From Halocafeteria seosinensis (Eukaryota; Sar; Bigyra; Bicosoecida): a stretch of DNA of 29,338 nucleotides. The DNA is taken from contig LVLI01000358.1 in the NCBI GenBank assembly GCA_001687465.1, positions 1 to 29,338 on the forward strand, written 5' to 3'. The notes beneath the pieces are model-generated. The model was not told the origin of the DNA and ran no database searches. It saw only the letters and a program-made list of their open reading frames with translations. A program made the translations under genes and the position numbers. Of the stretch, positions 19,145 to 28,268 are shown piece by piece (within the stretch, counting starts at the first letter, position 1; each line of letters begins with the position of its first letter).

Positions 19145-19947
19145 TCAACGGGAGGCGGCGGCGCCACCACCTCCAGATGAACCCCTTCTAGCGTTGTTTA
19201 ATATCTGATTCACTAACCACTCTACTCCTTCGGGTATACCGTCTCCAGTAAGAGCATTGCTTGGTCTGAAACCGAAATGAATGTGCAGGTAGATTTACGC
19301 GGACATGCCTGTTACACCACTTACTGAATATGCCAAGGTTTATCGCGTATTTTTTGTAATCCTAAGAGATTCATTATTTCCACCACTGGTAGCGATTCTC
19401 GCTTATCCATCTGCAAATCAGGGTTTACTCAAGCTCAAGTCAGAGACGTCATTGAGCTAGAACCAACGCTGCGTACCTTGTTGCCGAAGACCAGTAAAGG
19501 AATATTCCTATCTTTGATATCTTCATGTGCTAGTATTGAATCAAGTTCATCCTTAGCCACCACCATCCTAAGTTTATCGCTGCTATCCACCACAAATATT
19601 ATGCTATCTGCGTTCTTGTAATACCTTTCCCATAACGACCGAAAGCGGCTCTGCAGGGTAACCAACAGTATTCAAACGATGTCTTTACTTCGTCGCTGTC
19701 GCGAGTCCGCAAACGATGGGGCGCAACATACTTCTCCACTCATGTCAAAAGCCTCGAACCGAATTTTACCCTGTTTGAATTCTTCTACTTGGAAGCCCAC
19801 GGTGGGGACGATGGACTGGACTTGATCATCGGGCTTCAAGGAGTTCAGAATTGTGCTCTTCCCGGCGTTATCTAAGCCTACCACAACCACCACAGACGTC
19901 TTCCGACGAAATCCCAAGGATTCTGCCAACCTCTGTAGGAAACCCAT
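19145..19947 (-). CDS. ARL6: ARL6/BBS3 small GTPase
   Basis: Arf-like GTPase that in its GTP form recruits the BBSome coat to membranes at the ciliary base. Four exons on the minus strand: 19947-19732, 19650-19477, 19410-19325 and 19265-19145; introns are 81, 66 and 59 bp. The product has 198 residues (human ARL6 186). It starts [12 protein letters not shown] (Gly2 and amphipathic helix) and has the P-loop GLDNAGKS (24-31), switch I Thr49 in IVPTVGF, the ARL6-type switch II FDMSGE-SRFR, the diagnostic [15 protein letters not shown], the N-K-M-D nucleotide motif formed across intron 2, and DKPWHI with GIPEGVEWL near the end. Switch II has Glu72 where human ARL6 has the catalytic Gln73. A Gly/Ala/Ser-rich tail extends the C-terminus. 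The gene is head-to-head with the lysine-rich gene, 228 bp away. Confidence 0.95.
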
Positions 19948-20175
19948 CTTGCTTCGAGTACCCTGTTTGACCTTCTGTATAACACCGTCAATTCACCTCC
20001 CGGAATCGTCACTATTGGCTCTCCTCGCGGCAAAAGTTGAAGTTGATGTTCCTAAACGGCTGCTTGAGGACCCATCCATTAAACTAGTTTATGCACTAGA
20101 TTTGATGAATGCACTTCATGAATAATAAATTTGATTTGTATTAGTAGCTGTGGAGTGGAAAAGAAGCGAGGGGAA
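19948..20175. promoter_or_regulatory. Candidate bidirectional promoter, ARL6 and lysine-rich gene
   Basis: 228 bp separate the two ATGs. A CCAAT-type pentamer (ATTGG on the plus strand, about 20013-20017) lies near the middle. Sharing of regulation is inferred from spacing only. There is no match to an RFX X-box. Confidence 0.35.
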
Positions 20176-21030
20176 ATGGCGTCATCGTCCTCAAACCCGA
20201 CTGCGAAAAAACGCGGTGCTGTGAAAGTCAACCCTGTCACTGGGAAATTAGAGAAATCAGAGGGTCTGCAGGAAGGTTTACACCGCGATGGTATGCTCCA
20301 ACTTAGCGATAAATATATAAATGCCGCGCGAGATGCTGGATTAGGCAATGCATCAGGTAAGAGCGCGACGAACATAACTTGAAGTCCTGACGGGATATCA
20401 AGCATTTTCGGCACTCTTGCAGGCATGTATGGTCATGTTAAAACACTTAAGAAGATGGGATCCGCTGATATCCCTGATGGTACCTCTATCGAAACCAAGG
20501 GGGTCAAATATAAGTCTGGATATGAGAAAAAGGATGATACGAAGAGGGACACTGCCACGGGTAGCAAAGCCAAAATTCGCCAGGGGGTTCAAGGTGATAC
20601 CAGAGGTGTACGGCAGAACGCGAAAGAGAACAAACCTGAAGTACATTTTAACAGATTCAAAGGTGTTGTAAACACCATGGACGGAGCAAAAGATATGACG
20701 CGAAAAGAGGAAACAAAACTTCCCCCCAAATCAAAGCGAAATCCCCCTCAAGTGGTAGGCCTTGATACCCTTGATCATAAGGGGTCTGAAGCCAAGGAAC
20801 GAAGAGCCAAGAACGAGAAAAAAGCAACAGCGGCAAAAGAAAAAACTACATCTTCAGCAGCTTCCGGTTCTGCAGGCGGAGCAGGGAAGAACGCTGAGCA
20901 CAGCAAGCAACCTCAGCGTGCTCCAGCCACGGTAAGAAAACTAGGTAAAGGAAGCGGCAATGAGGGAATGAGTGTACAAGAAAAACGGGCTGCATTCTTT
21001 GAGGAGAAGTTCGGTAAGAAGTCCTCATAG
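20176..21030 (+). CDS. Unrecognised lysine-rich protein
   Basis: Exons 20176-20356 and 20423-21030; the 66-bp intron (GTAAGA...TTGCAG) joins NAS to GMYGHVKTLKKMG and gives 262 residues. The ATG at 20176 is the first in frame. No known family is recognised. The N-terminal half has two candidate conserved blocks, GLHRDGMLQLSDKYINAARD and GMYGHVKTLKKMG. The middle is very basic and repetitive in charge (GSKAKIRQ, KERRAKNEKKA). An Ala/Ser/Gly linker follows, then a compact C-terminal MSVQEKRAAFFEEKFGKK, which looks like a helix and may be a docking motif. AATAAA at 21038-21043 is a likely polyadenylation signal. Lying between ARL6 and a kinesin-2, it is a candidate ciliary or microtubule-associated protein, but that is inference from position and charge. 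Confidence 0.7.
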
Positions 21031-21138
21031 TGTTTTCAATAAAATTGAAGAAACTAAATCCCACTAAGTAAATGTTCGTGTATTATCAATTGAGCATCAC
21101 TTATGAGTGTCCGCCAAAAAGTGTGTGTGGCACTAACG

Positions 21139-24037
21139 CTATAGTGTAGGCAGGAAGTTATCACCCTGCTGAGAGTGCCCAAGTCCTCCACCCCCACTGC
21201 TTTGAGGGATGTTTCGTCCTCTTGGCCCACCATTTAAAGTTGGAAGCATTGACGGAAGTTGAGAATTGCCATTTTGCTGTTGCCCATTGCGAGGCTGGGA
21301 GGTGTTCTCTTGAATGTCAGATTGGCGCAAATACCGACCTCGTGATTGCGCTTGGGGGCCACCGGTAGGAGGCAAGGAAGAGTCGTCGTAATATTTACGG
21401 GAGCCATGATGGGAAGATACCTTATTTGTTTGAACAGGCGCTAAACTTGGAAGCTGCCCTGCCTGTGACTCCGGATGGCTTTTCCTTTGTCCTCCGGAAA
21501 GACGGGTATTGCCACCACCCCGGGAAAGTCCACCGTTAATACCCGGTAGAGTGTCGTTTCCAAGCGTGGAAGATTGTCCAGAGTTACTCGGATGCGAAAC
21601 TCTCTGTTGGGATGTTGAAACTTGACCCCGTAAAGACGGAGTAGGAAGCATCGATTGCTGCGAAGCCTGCCGCTCACTATCAGGAGAACTACCTCTAGAA
21701 GAGCCGTCGTCCATAGGAGACACAGCACCAATTTCAGCAGGTCCAGAATTCCGTGGGTTTCGAGCGGCCTTCAACGCAATCTGAGGCAACGTCCATTCCT
21801 CTGCTTCTTCATTCCAAACTGCTCGCTCCCAAATCTTTGCCATCTCAGGTGGTTTCAGAAACAAAGAGCAAACTTGTTCAAGAAGTTTGATTTCTTTCTC
21901 TTGCTCCTTCAGTGTATTTGTCAACCCCTCCCGCTCATTTACCCATTCTTCTTCACCCTCTTGAAGCTCCTGTTGCAACTGTTTGATGCGTTTCTCATAT
22001 TTTGACTTCAATTTTTTAGCCGCTTTGCTCTGTTGCTCTGCTTCCGATGCAATGTTCTTCATTTCAGTTTCCAACGCTTCTTTCTCCTCCTCTGCTTGTT
22101 TCTGCTTTGCTCTCAGCCGCGCCTCTTTCTTCTTCTGAGACTTCATTTTCAATTGCGCCCTTCTATATTCATGCTGCTGCCTGGCCACAACAACCTCGGG
22201 GTCTTCGTCCCCTTCCCCTCCACCTTTAGATATCTTTCCCATGAGAGATGCAAGTTTTTGCTTTAAGGACTCTGGATCATCCTTGTCAGTATCCTGTAAG
22301 TCGTGCTCGGCATTCCGCTCATCCACATCCGTGTCTGGCTGTTGGGCGTTCACTTCCCCTTGAGTTCCTTGTACGTCCTTGGCAGGTCGTTGTTGGGCTT
22401 CTTGAGATCCGTCGTTATCGTCAACAAGTGTTTGTCCCTTCGCTAGTTGATTTTCGGATGAGTGTTCACCTTCCCCTTCGCTGCTCCCATGACCTTGAGA
22501 CGGCTCCTTGAGCTGTGTCTGGTCATTGGAGTGGTCTTCCAGAGGTTGTGTTGACTTGTGCGACTCTTGGTGGCTATCATTCTGTTGCGCATGCTCGGTC
22601 CCTCTCGGTGTCTTCTCCTGGGCGTTTGGCTTCCTAGAGCTTGACGGAGGATGTAGGGAAGCATTTTGTAACTGCCCGCTCTTAAGGAGTTGCTGCAACT
22701 GGTGTTCACCAAGCTGTTGTTGCAACAGTTGTCGAAGCATTTCTATCTCCTCTTTGTATTGACGCAGTAAAGCGTCTTTGGGGTCCTCATTAAGCACGGG
22801 CTTATTCTTAATATTCTTGGCCCGGTTGGCGTATCGCAACGTTGATAATGTTTCATCATAATTATAGTCGGCAGGGCCCACAGCGGCGAGCATGACTGTT
22901 TTGGTATTACCCCCAAGGGAATCTTGCAGAAGTCTTGTCAACTTTGAGTCTCTATAAGGAATATGCTTGTGTTTGCCGGCAACCAACGCCGAAATAACGT
23001 TACCCAACGCAGTCAATGAAAGGTTAATTTTAATGCCTTCTTTCATCCTTGCGCCCGTTGCCCCTGTTTTGGAAGGTCGTTCACTTCCCGCAAGGTCTAC
23101 CAGGTTTAGCTTTCCTCGAGTGATGTGGTCACTTCCGTCTTCCCTTTTTGCTCCTACTTCGATGACAATCGAGAAAATACTGTGACTACGGGAAGAGAAT
23201 TGGTTCATCAAGGTGGATCCGACAGTCCTATGTTCGTTTCCCTTGTCCATTAGGGCCTCCATACCCTCTACAGTGTCGACTGTTTTCTGCGTCAGATCTT
23301 TTACGTATACTCCTTTGTCAGCACTCTCTTTGAGCTCCAGTTTGTGCTTCGGGTCACCGGCCAATAGGTCCCGTATTTCCTCGTTATAAAGCTCAATGTA
23401 GGATGCCTGTACGATAAATTCCTTGTCATTGGCAATCTTAATGTTTTCGAAGATGTGTTCAAAACTGTTAGGGATTACACCTCGATGCTCAGGGTCCTTA
23501 GAGAACCCCTGCATGGTATGTGTCTTCCCACAGCCCGTTTGCCCATAGGCGAACATTGTCCCATTGTAGCCTGACATAACCGATTCTGTCACAATGGCAG
23601 TGATGTCCACTTATCGTAGCTAATTCAGAGTACACCAATTCCGCCGCGGCAACGTACCGACCAATGGGAAGCCAACTTCCTCGTAGACGCTTCGTTGTGT
23701 GCTGTTTTCATCGTACACAATGTCGTAGGTGAACTGCTTGGCCTCTTGCTCCTCATCTTCTCGAGGGTTATGAATTTGCACAGCACCCAGAGAAGTGTCC
23801 TGTATAGTATGGAGAAGAGGAGAAAGAGTTCAACGATATTCAGATCATGGAGAGAAGCAATCCCCAAGCACCACATACCACATTCAATATATTTTTTCGG
23901 CTTTCGCTAATTTCCTGCAAGAGAACGGCACGGACATTGTCCAGAGGGACAGAAATGCCACAGAATCTCTTCTGGGTACTTACTTTGTCGTTCATGGGTC
24001 GAGCCCGTACGACGACTCGGACCGCTTCGCTCGCCAT
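21139..24037 (-). CDS. Kinesin-2 motor, KIF17/OSM-3-like
   Basis: Plus-end microtubule motor, probably for intraflagellar transport. Exons on the minus strand are 24037-23984, 23914-23879, 23799-23658 and 23585-21139 (892 residues), with introns of 69, 79 and 72 bp. The third intron ends at the GACAG just before AATCGG, giving [14 protein letters not shown] and avoiding an eight-residue insertion. The N-terminal motor starts [18 protein letters not shown] and has the P-loop GQTGCGKT (92-99), switch I NQFSSRSH (205-212) and switch II DLAGSE (241-246). Next come the kinesin-2 signature [13 protein letters not shown] and [12 protein letters not shown]. The sequence around [13 protein letters not shown] and [20 protein letters not shown] resembles KIF17 more than KIF3A/B. 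After the motor come a Gln/Glu/Asp-rich linker, a charged coiled coil (about 530-660), a Trp-containing [13 protein letters not shown] segment and a disordered Gly/Gln/Ser tail. Confidence 0.95.
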
Positions 24038-24467
24038 TTTCTACTGTTGTGCGTCCCCACAGTCGATCCCATGGAAACGAGCCACCAGCAACATTGGCCA
24101 GAAGTCGTACACATACCGCCCTAACAATCCAGTCCACTAGCGAGCTAAGCGACTTTGTTGGCAATGACGGTTAAGCACCTTGAACTTGCGACTGCAGCTG
24201 CAGCTCGCCACCGAACTCAGAAGCAACAGAACACAAATTGACAAAGCAACGCGTTTTCCGAGTGGCTACGTTGACAGATATGGTTGACTAAATATGGTAC
24301 GAGCAGCAAAATCACATGGGTAAACACCCTGATTGTTTTCCACTTTTTTGGCCTTCGTAGTTACGGTTCGCTGCTCGTTGTATCACATCGTCTCAGATGT
24401 GGGGGCAACTGTGTGACAGTCTATTTCTGATTTTGATTATATATCCCTACTAAACAAAGTAAACGAA
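24038..24467. other. Spacer between exonuclease and kinesin genes
   Basis: A 430-bp stretch between two minus-strand genes, holding the 3' end of the exonuclease transcript and the kinesin promoter. Short open frames here are out of frame with both genes and match nothing. A partial X-box-like sequence at 24065-24078 was considered and rejected. Confidence 0.5.
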
Positions 24468-26312
24468 TTAACATAAAATGGTCTTTTCGATACGCATCTT
24501 GTCTATGGTGAACTTTTGTCGCCGACTAAGTGACCAGAGTTTATGCTCTTCCAAGAACAGCTCCGACGGTATCGCTTCGAGCAAGGATCGCTCATCTTTT
24601 CCCGCAGCTTTCGATAGGTCGGCTTCTGTTGGCAAACACTCCTTTTTTATTTTGATGAGTATCGAGCGAAACAAGGCTCCCGATAGCCATGCATCAAACA
24701 CTGCGTATTTCAGCTGTTTTTCCGAGAGAACCTTCTCCCAGTCAGATAGAGTTGTTGCCTTCTCTTTCCAAGAAAGCGAGATAGAGGGAAGCAATATTTC
24801 TGCTAGCTTCTTAAGACCACACCCCTCATTTGTCAAAGCGATTCTCGAAGAAGCTTGTTCCAGGTCGACGGCACCGCTGATACGAACGCCACAGTCCACC
24901 AATAGAGCCCGAGCATCTGCCCCAATGCCTACTCCAGTCTTAATAATAGCTGAGTTTTCTAACAGCGCCTTGAGCTTTTCCGGGACTGCCTTAGCATGAT
25001 AAGAATGAAAAACCAACACTTCATTATTGTAAGCTATTTGGATAGTCGCTGGAGGACTCCGAGCATTCTTAACGCGGAAAACGGGTTTCTTCTCGACATC
25101 CAAGCCTACAACTGCCGCAATTCCACTCTTGAATGCGTGTTGCTGTACCGGAAGTCTGCTTTCCAGCCATGAATTTACTTCCTTCGGCTCTGCGGTGTAA
25201 AGATAATTTATCTTGATCTTCTTGGTCACTTTGAATGCTCCGTTTGCTCCCGGAATCGCAAGGTGTTTAGTAGATTGCACCAGTTTTCCAAAAAGTAGAG
25301 ATCTTACGGCGTCTATTGTCGAACCTTTCTTCAGCTGGCCCTCTTTTAGACTCACGAGAGACAAAACATTTATGGGACTGCTATTGGGCACATACCGTCC
25401 TTCAGCGAACGAAAATTTCAATAAATCACGGATAATCATTTCCATCGTTAGCTCTCGCGACTGTTTTACGGGTAGCCCCAACTGTTGTTGGAGTACTTCG
25501 CCGATACGCTTGAGGGAGCCCTCCTGCCCCCCTTTTGGCTGCCTTGACGGGTGCATGGCCATCCATGCAGCTACAGCCGGCGCTGTCCAAGCTTTAGCTT
25601 GTTCGATACCACTAGTTTCTGCGTCATGACTCGACTTTTGATGTTTACTCGGCGTGCTGCCAACCAACTGCTCTTCTGTAGCCGAGCCGCAGCTACTGCC
25701 GCTCTGCGCTACTGTCTCAGTTTCGTCTTTCTCATTAACTGTGTCCCCAACGTCTGCTTCTTCTCGCTTACGTTTTCGTTTCCTCTTCTTTTCAACTGCC
25801 TTAGTGGGTTGGGATACCTCCCCAAGATGGGCTCCGTTCTGACCCACAGTGGTCTGGGACGAAATCGACCTAGACTGCAGACGTTTTCTCAATTCCTTTG
25901 TCGAAAGAGATGCATCACCCTTTTGCATCCCCGCTGCCGCTTTGTGCTTCTGTCCATGGGCACTTTCTCGCTTTTCTTGAGCGACAAGAGAAGCTGCAGT
26001 GGGCGATATAGCGGGATTGCAGTTCGGGTGAACCTCCATGCGCTTTGTTTCAGGCGCATACACTACCATTTCGCGCTCTTTGAGTTCAGATATCAGTGAC
26101 GTTGCTGCCTCTTGCTCTAGACTCAAGTGTGACAGTAGCACATGGGCGAGCTTAGAGCTCGCTTTGTCCTTATCATTGGACTTTGGTCGAAAACTCTGAT
26201 TTTGTGAAAGCCATGCTGCGACCAAACTCAGGGCTAGCTCACTCTCCGGCACCTCTCCTTGGCCATTTTCAACCGTCTTTTGCTTCTTCTTCGGTGATTT
26301 TGGCTTTGGCAT
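24468..26312 (-). CDS. DEDDy 3'-5' exonuclease, WRN-exonuclease-like
   Basis: Probable nuclear DNA or RNA exonuclease of 614 residues, with no intron needed. The C-terminal domain (about 395-560) has the three Exo motifs: D405 and E407 in VVGLDVEKKP, D466 in KTGVGIGADARAL, and Y536/D540 in KYAVFDAW, with the WRN-family landmarks VDLEQA, GLKKLAEILL and LSDWEKVLSEKQ between them. The catalytic set is complete. The N-terminal 310 residues hold two copies of a helical domain, about 25-98 and 241-310, both starting VAAW and sharing RP/QPK and a PN end. Between them is a low-complexity linker with a nuclear-signal-like EKKRKRKRKREE. I chose ATG 26312 (MPKPKSPKKKQK, basic, nuclear-like); an in-frame ATG at 26390 would add 26 residues. 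The in vivo substrate cannot be told from sequence. Confidence 0.88.
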   Translation of the reverse strand: MPKPKSPKKKQKTVENGQGEVPESELALSLVAAWLSQNQSFRPKSNDKDKASSKLAHVLLSHLSLEQEAATSLISELKEREMVVYAPETKRMEVHPNCNPAISPTAASLVAQEKRESAHGQKHKAAAGMQKGDASLSTKELRKRLQSRSISSQTTVGQNGAHLGEVSQPTKAVEKKRKRKRKREEADVGDTVNEKDETETVAQSGSSCGSATEEQLVGSTPSKHQKSSHDAETSGIEQAKAWTAPAVAAWMAMHPSRQPKGGQEGSLKRIGEVLQQQLGLPVKQSRELTMEMIIRDLLKFSFAEGRYVPNSSPINVLSLVSLKEGQLKKGSTIDAVRSLLFGKLVQSTKHLAIPGANGAFKVTKKIKINYLYTAEPKEVNSWLESRLPVQQHAFKSGIAAVVGLDVEKKPVFRVKNARSPPATIQIAYNNEVLVFHSYHAKAVPEKLKALLENSAIIKTGVGIGADARALLVDCGVRISGAVDLEQASSRIALTNEGCGLKKLAEILLPSISLSWKEKATTLSDWEKVLSEKQLKYAVFDAWLSGALFRSILIKIKKECLPTEADLSKAAGKDERSLLEAIPSELFLEEHKLWSLSRRQKFTIDKMRIEKTILC

Positions 26313-26405
26313 CGTTTCTCCCTGGGTGCAATACAAAAGACCCGAACAAACCACTGTATGATACTCTCTATGAAGACTGGAGCTTCCCATCCACCCGAAC
26401 TTCAA

Positions 26406-26755
26406 GCTCTTAGAGAAGTGTCACACAGTGTCTACAGTCGTTGGGGTAGAGTGACTGCGCTGCTTTCCATGTCGAGAACTAGGACAAAGGACAGGAAATG
26501 ACGCATACTGTATTGATAGTTTTATCGAAAATTGGTGGTTTAGTTTGGTACGAGTATGGTTCTTCTTGGCGTCGCCAGCAGTTGGTTTGGTTATGGCCAA
26601 CCAAACTTCTCTGGGAAGATCAAATGGACAGCTACCAGTGAACCACTAGCAGTGGAATACTAACCTGAACGAGAGCATATGTGGAAATCGAATTTTGAAG
26701 AAGACAGGTACATTCAACCAGTTGCGGTGATGGCGCAACGATAAACACTAGCGCT
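26406..26755. other. Spacer upstream of the exonuclease gene
   Basis: Contains no gene I can support. GTTTGGTT (26585-26592) and AACCAAAC (26599-26606) form an 8-bp perfect stem with a 6-base loop. The 5' boundary of the hAT relic is probably in or just after this stretch, but no terminal inverted repeat or 8-bp target duplication could be assigned by eye. Confidence 0.45.
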
Positions 26756-27664
26756 TGACACTCAGGTCCCCGCAGCGTGACTGTCGACATCTACTGTAAA
26801 AACAATGGAGGGAGTATATGGGATCATTTTCATCCACCTAAGGATGATGCTCGTGATGGAAAGCATGGAAGGAGATGTGCATACGCAAAATGCAAGTATT
26901 GCAAGCATGGCGTGAAGCCAGCACGGACTGAAAAATATATGCCAAGGCATCTCCGTGGTTGCTCAAAATATGATGGCAGATTTGCTCGTTATAGAACAGT
27001 AATAAACTCCATTGGTGGCATTGGGGAGGAAAGCAATATATCGGAGAGACAAGTGAGAGAATCACAACAGGAGCTACGGGCTGTCAATGAACCACCCTGT
27101 CATATCGTCTGACCATTCAAAGTTGTAGAGAACTCTTCTTGGCAAAAATTTGTCGATAACTTAGTTACTGGATACAAATTGATCCATCTGGATTTAGAAG
27201 AAAGTTAAGGCAAATTACCTGGTGAGTATAAAATGAGGACTTCATTGTTGCAAAGGCTCTATGGTGAAGCTGTTCGCCGTTTTTAGCAAATCATTGCGGA
27301 CAACATACCTAAAAGAGAGAAGATATTTCACTCTTGTTGTTGACGGATGGAGTACCAATCGACAGGATTCGATGATTGGGGTTTCTCTTGTTCGGCCTGA
27401 TACTATTCCTGTGCGGTTGGATCTCACATGCCAGTGGTTATCGATGAATGCTTGAGGGAAGCAGAATACCTGCAGCAGGCGATAGCTCACTCAGAGCAAT
27501 TGGATGTCTATGATAATTTCAACATGTCTCACCCGCAATGTCATCTGATGGTGGTGAAATACTTGTCGCACAACCTTCGGAAAATGCTCCTGCAACAGCG
27601 GGAGACTCCGCGCCAGGCGCCGAAGAGGTGGCGGCAGAATGACGAGAGGTTTGAGGATTTGTAA
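26756..27664 (+). mobile_element. Decayed hAT-family DNA transposon, BED-finger transposase
   Basis: The first frame (codons from 26777) encodes a BED-type zinc finger: an aromatic SIWDHF start, then CKYCKHG and PRHLRGC, a C-x2-C...H-x4-C arrangement. A TGA at 27110-27112 interrupts it, yet the same frame continues with PFKVVENSSWQKFVDNL and GYKL, the conserved hAT core, up to TAA at 27206-27208. The RNase H-like start then appears in another frame (27261-27455) as RRYFTLVVDGWSTNRQDSMI, whose Asp is the expected first catalytic acid. A third frame (27428-27664) may hold a degraded remainder. One in-frame stop and at least two frame changes, plus no recognised C-terminal dimerisation region, show an inactive copy. 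No ATG opens the BED frame. Confidence 0.8.
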
Positions 27665-28268
27665 GCCCACAACAACCTCGTTATGTACTCCAAAAATACA
27701 CGTAATCAACACACACACATACAGAAATTTCTCATGTATAATTGTCCCAATAGCCGTGTGGGACTGGGTGGGACCGGGACGCTCAAAACCCCGTCCCACG
27801 CGCCTTACACCGGGACGACTACTGCACTACTGTTACAAATTGTGTACTGTATGGCTACTACCAGTGCCTCCAAGTATGTTCCTTTCCTACTCCTATGTAC
27901 AGCGCATGCACATCTTCAATTCAGTCCTTTTCTGTTCCGTACGTCAAGCAAGAGTCATGAGTCACGTCGGAATGCGTGAATGGTAGCGCCAAGGATCCCA
28001 GGATAAAGCGGAGGACGTATGATGTGAAGCTCGCCTTGAGTCACCTCAACATTGTTGGCTCGGTTCTATGCGTTTTGGTAGCACATTTGCCTGAGGTAGA
28101 GCACCTACGGGAGTAGTGGTGACATGAACGGAAGCATTGGTACGGGAAGACAGGCTTTGAGCACGAGTGGACTGCGGCAAATCTCAGGCAGTCCCGACGA
28201 CCCCCTGCGCTGCATGAGATATACTGTAGTCGTTGTACCCCTAAATCGCGTCTATTAAAAATAGGAGG
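27665..28268. other. Spacer between the hAT relic and the transporter gene
   Basis: No gene is recognised; the open frames at 27639-27986 and 28041-28283 match no family. GTGGGAC (27768-27774) and GTCCCAC (27793-27799) form an inverted repeat that also holds a short inner GGG/CCC pairing. It could be a terminal repeat relic of a transposon. The transporter promoter should lie in 27990-28268. Confidence 0.45.

Noticed and set aside
23586-23610. Kinesin reading frame starting at GTG 23610, or an acceptor at 23610
   Set aside because: Either choice leaves an eight-residue insertion before ESVMSGYNG; the GACAG acceptor at 23586 gives the standard kinesin junction.
24065-24078. Sequence GATCCCATGGAAAC upstream of the kinesin start, resembling an RFX X-box
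   Set aside because: It has one mismatch to the nematode consensus and more to the mammalian one, and sits only about 28 bp before the ATG. RFX factors are known mainly from animals, fungi and amoebozoans, and the lineage here is unknown, so chance is likely.
24478-26099. Long plus-strand open frames opposite the exonuclease gene
   Set aside because: They are antisense shadows of a well-supported coding region with complete catalytic motifs and show no family features.
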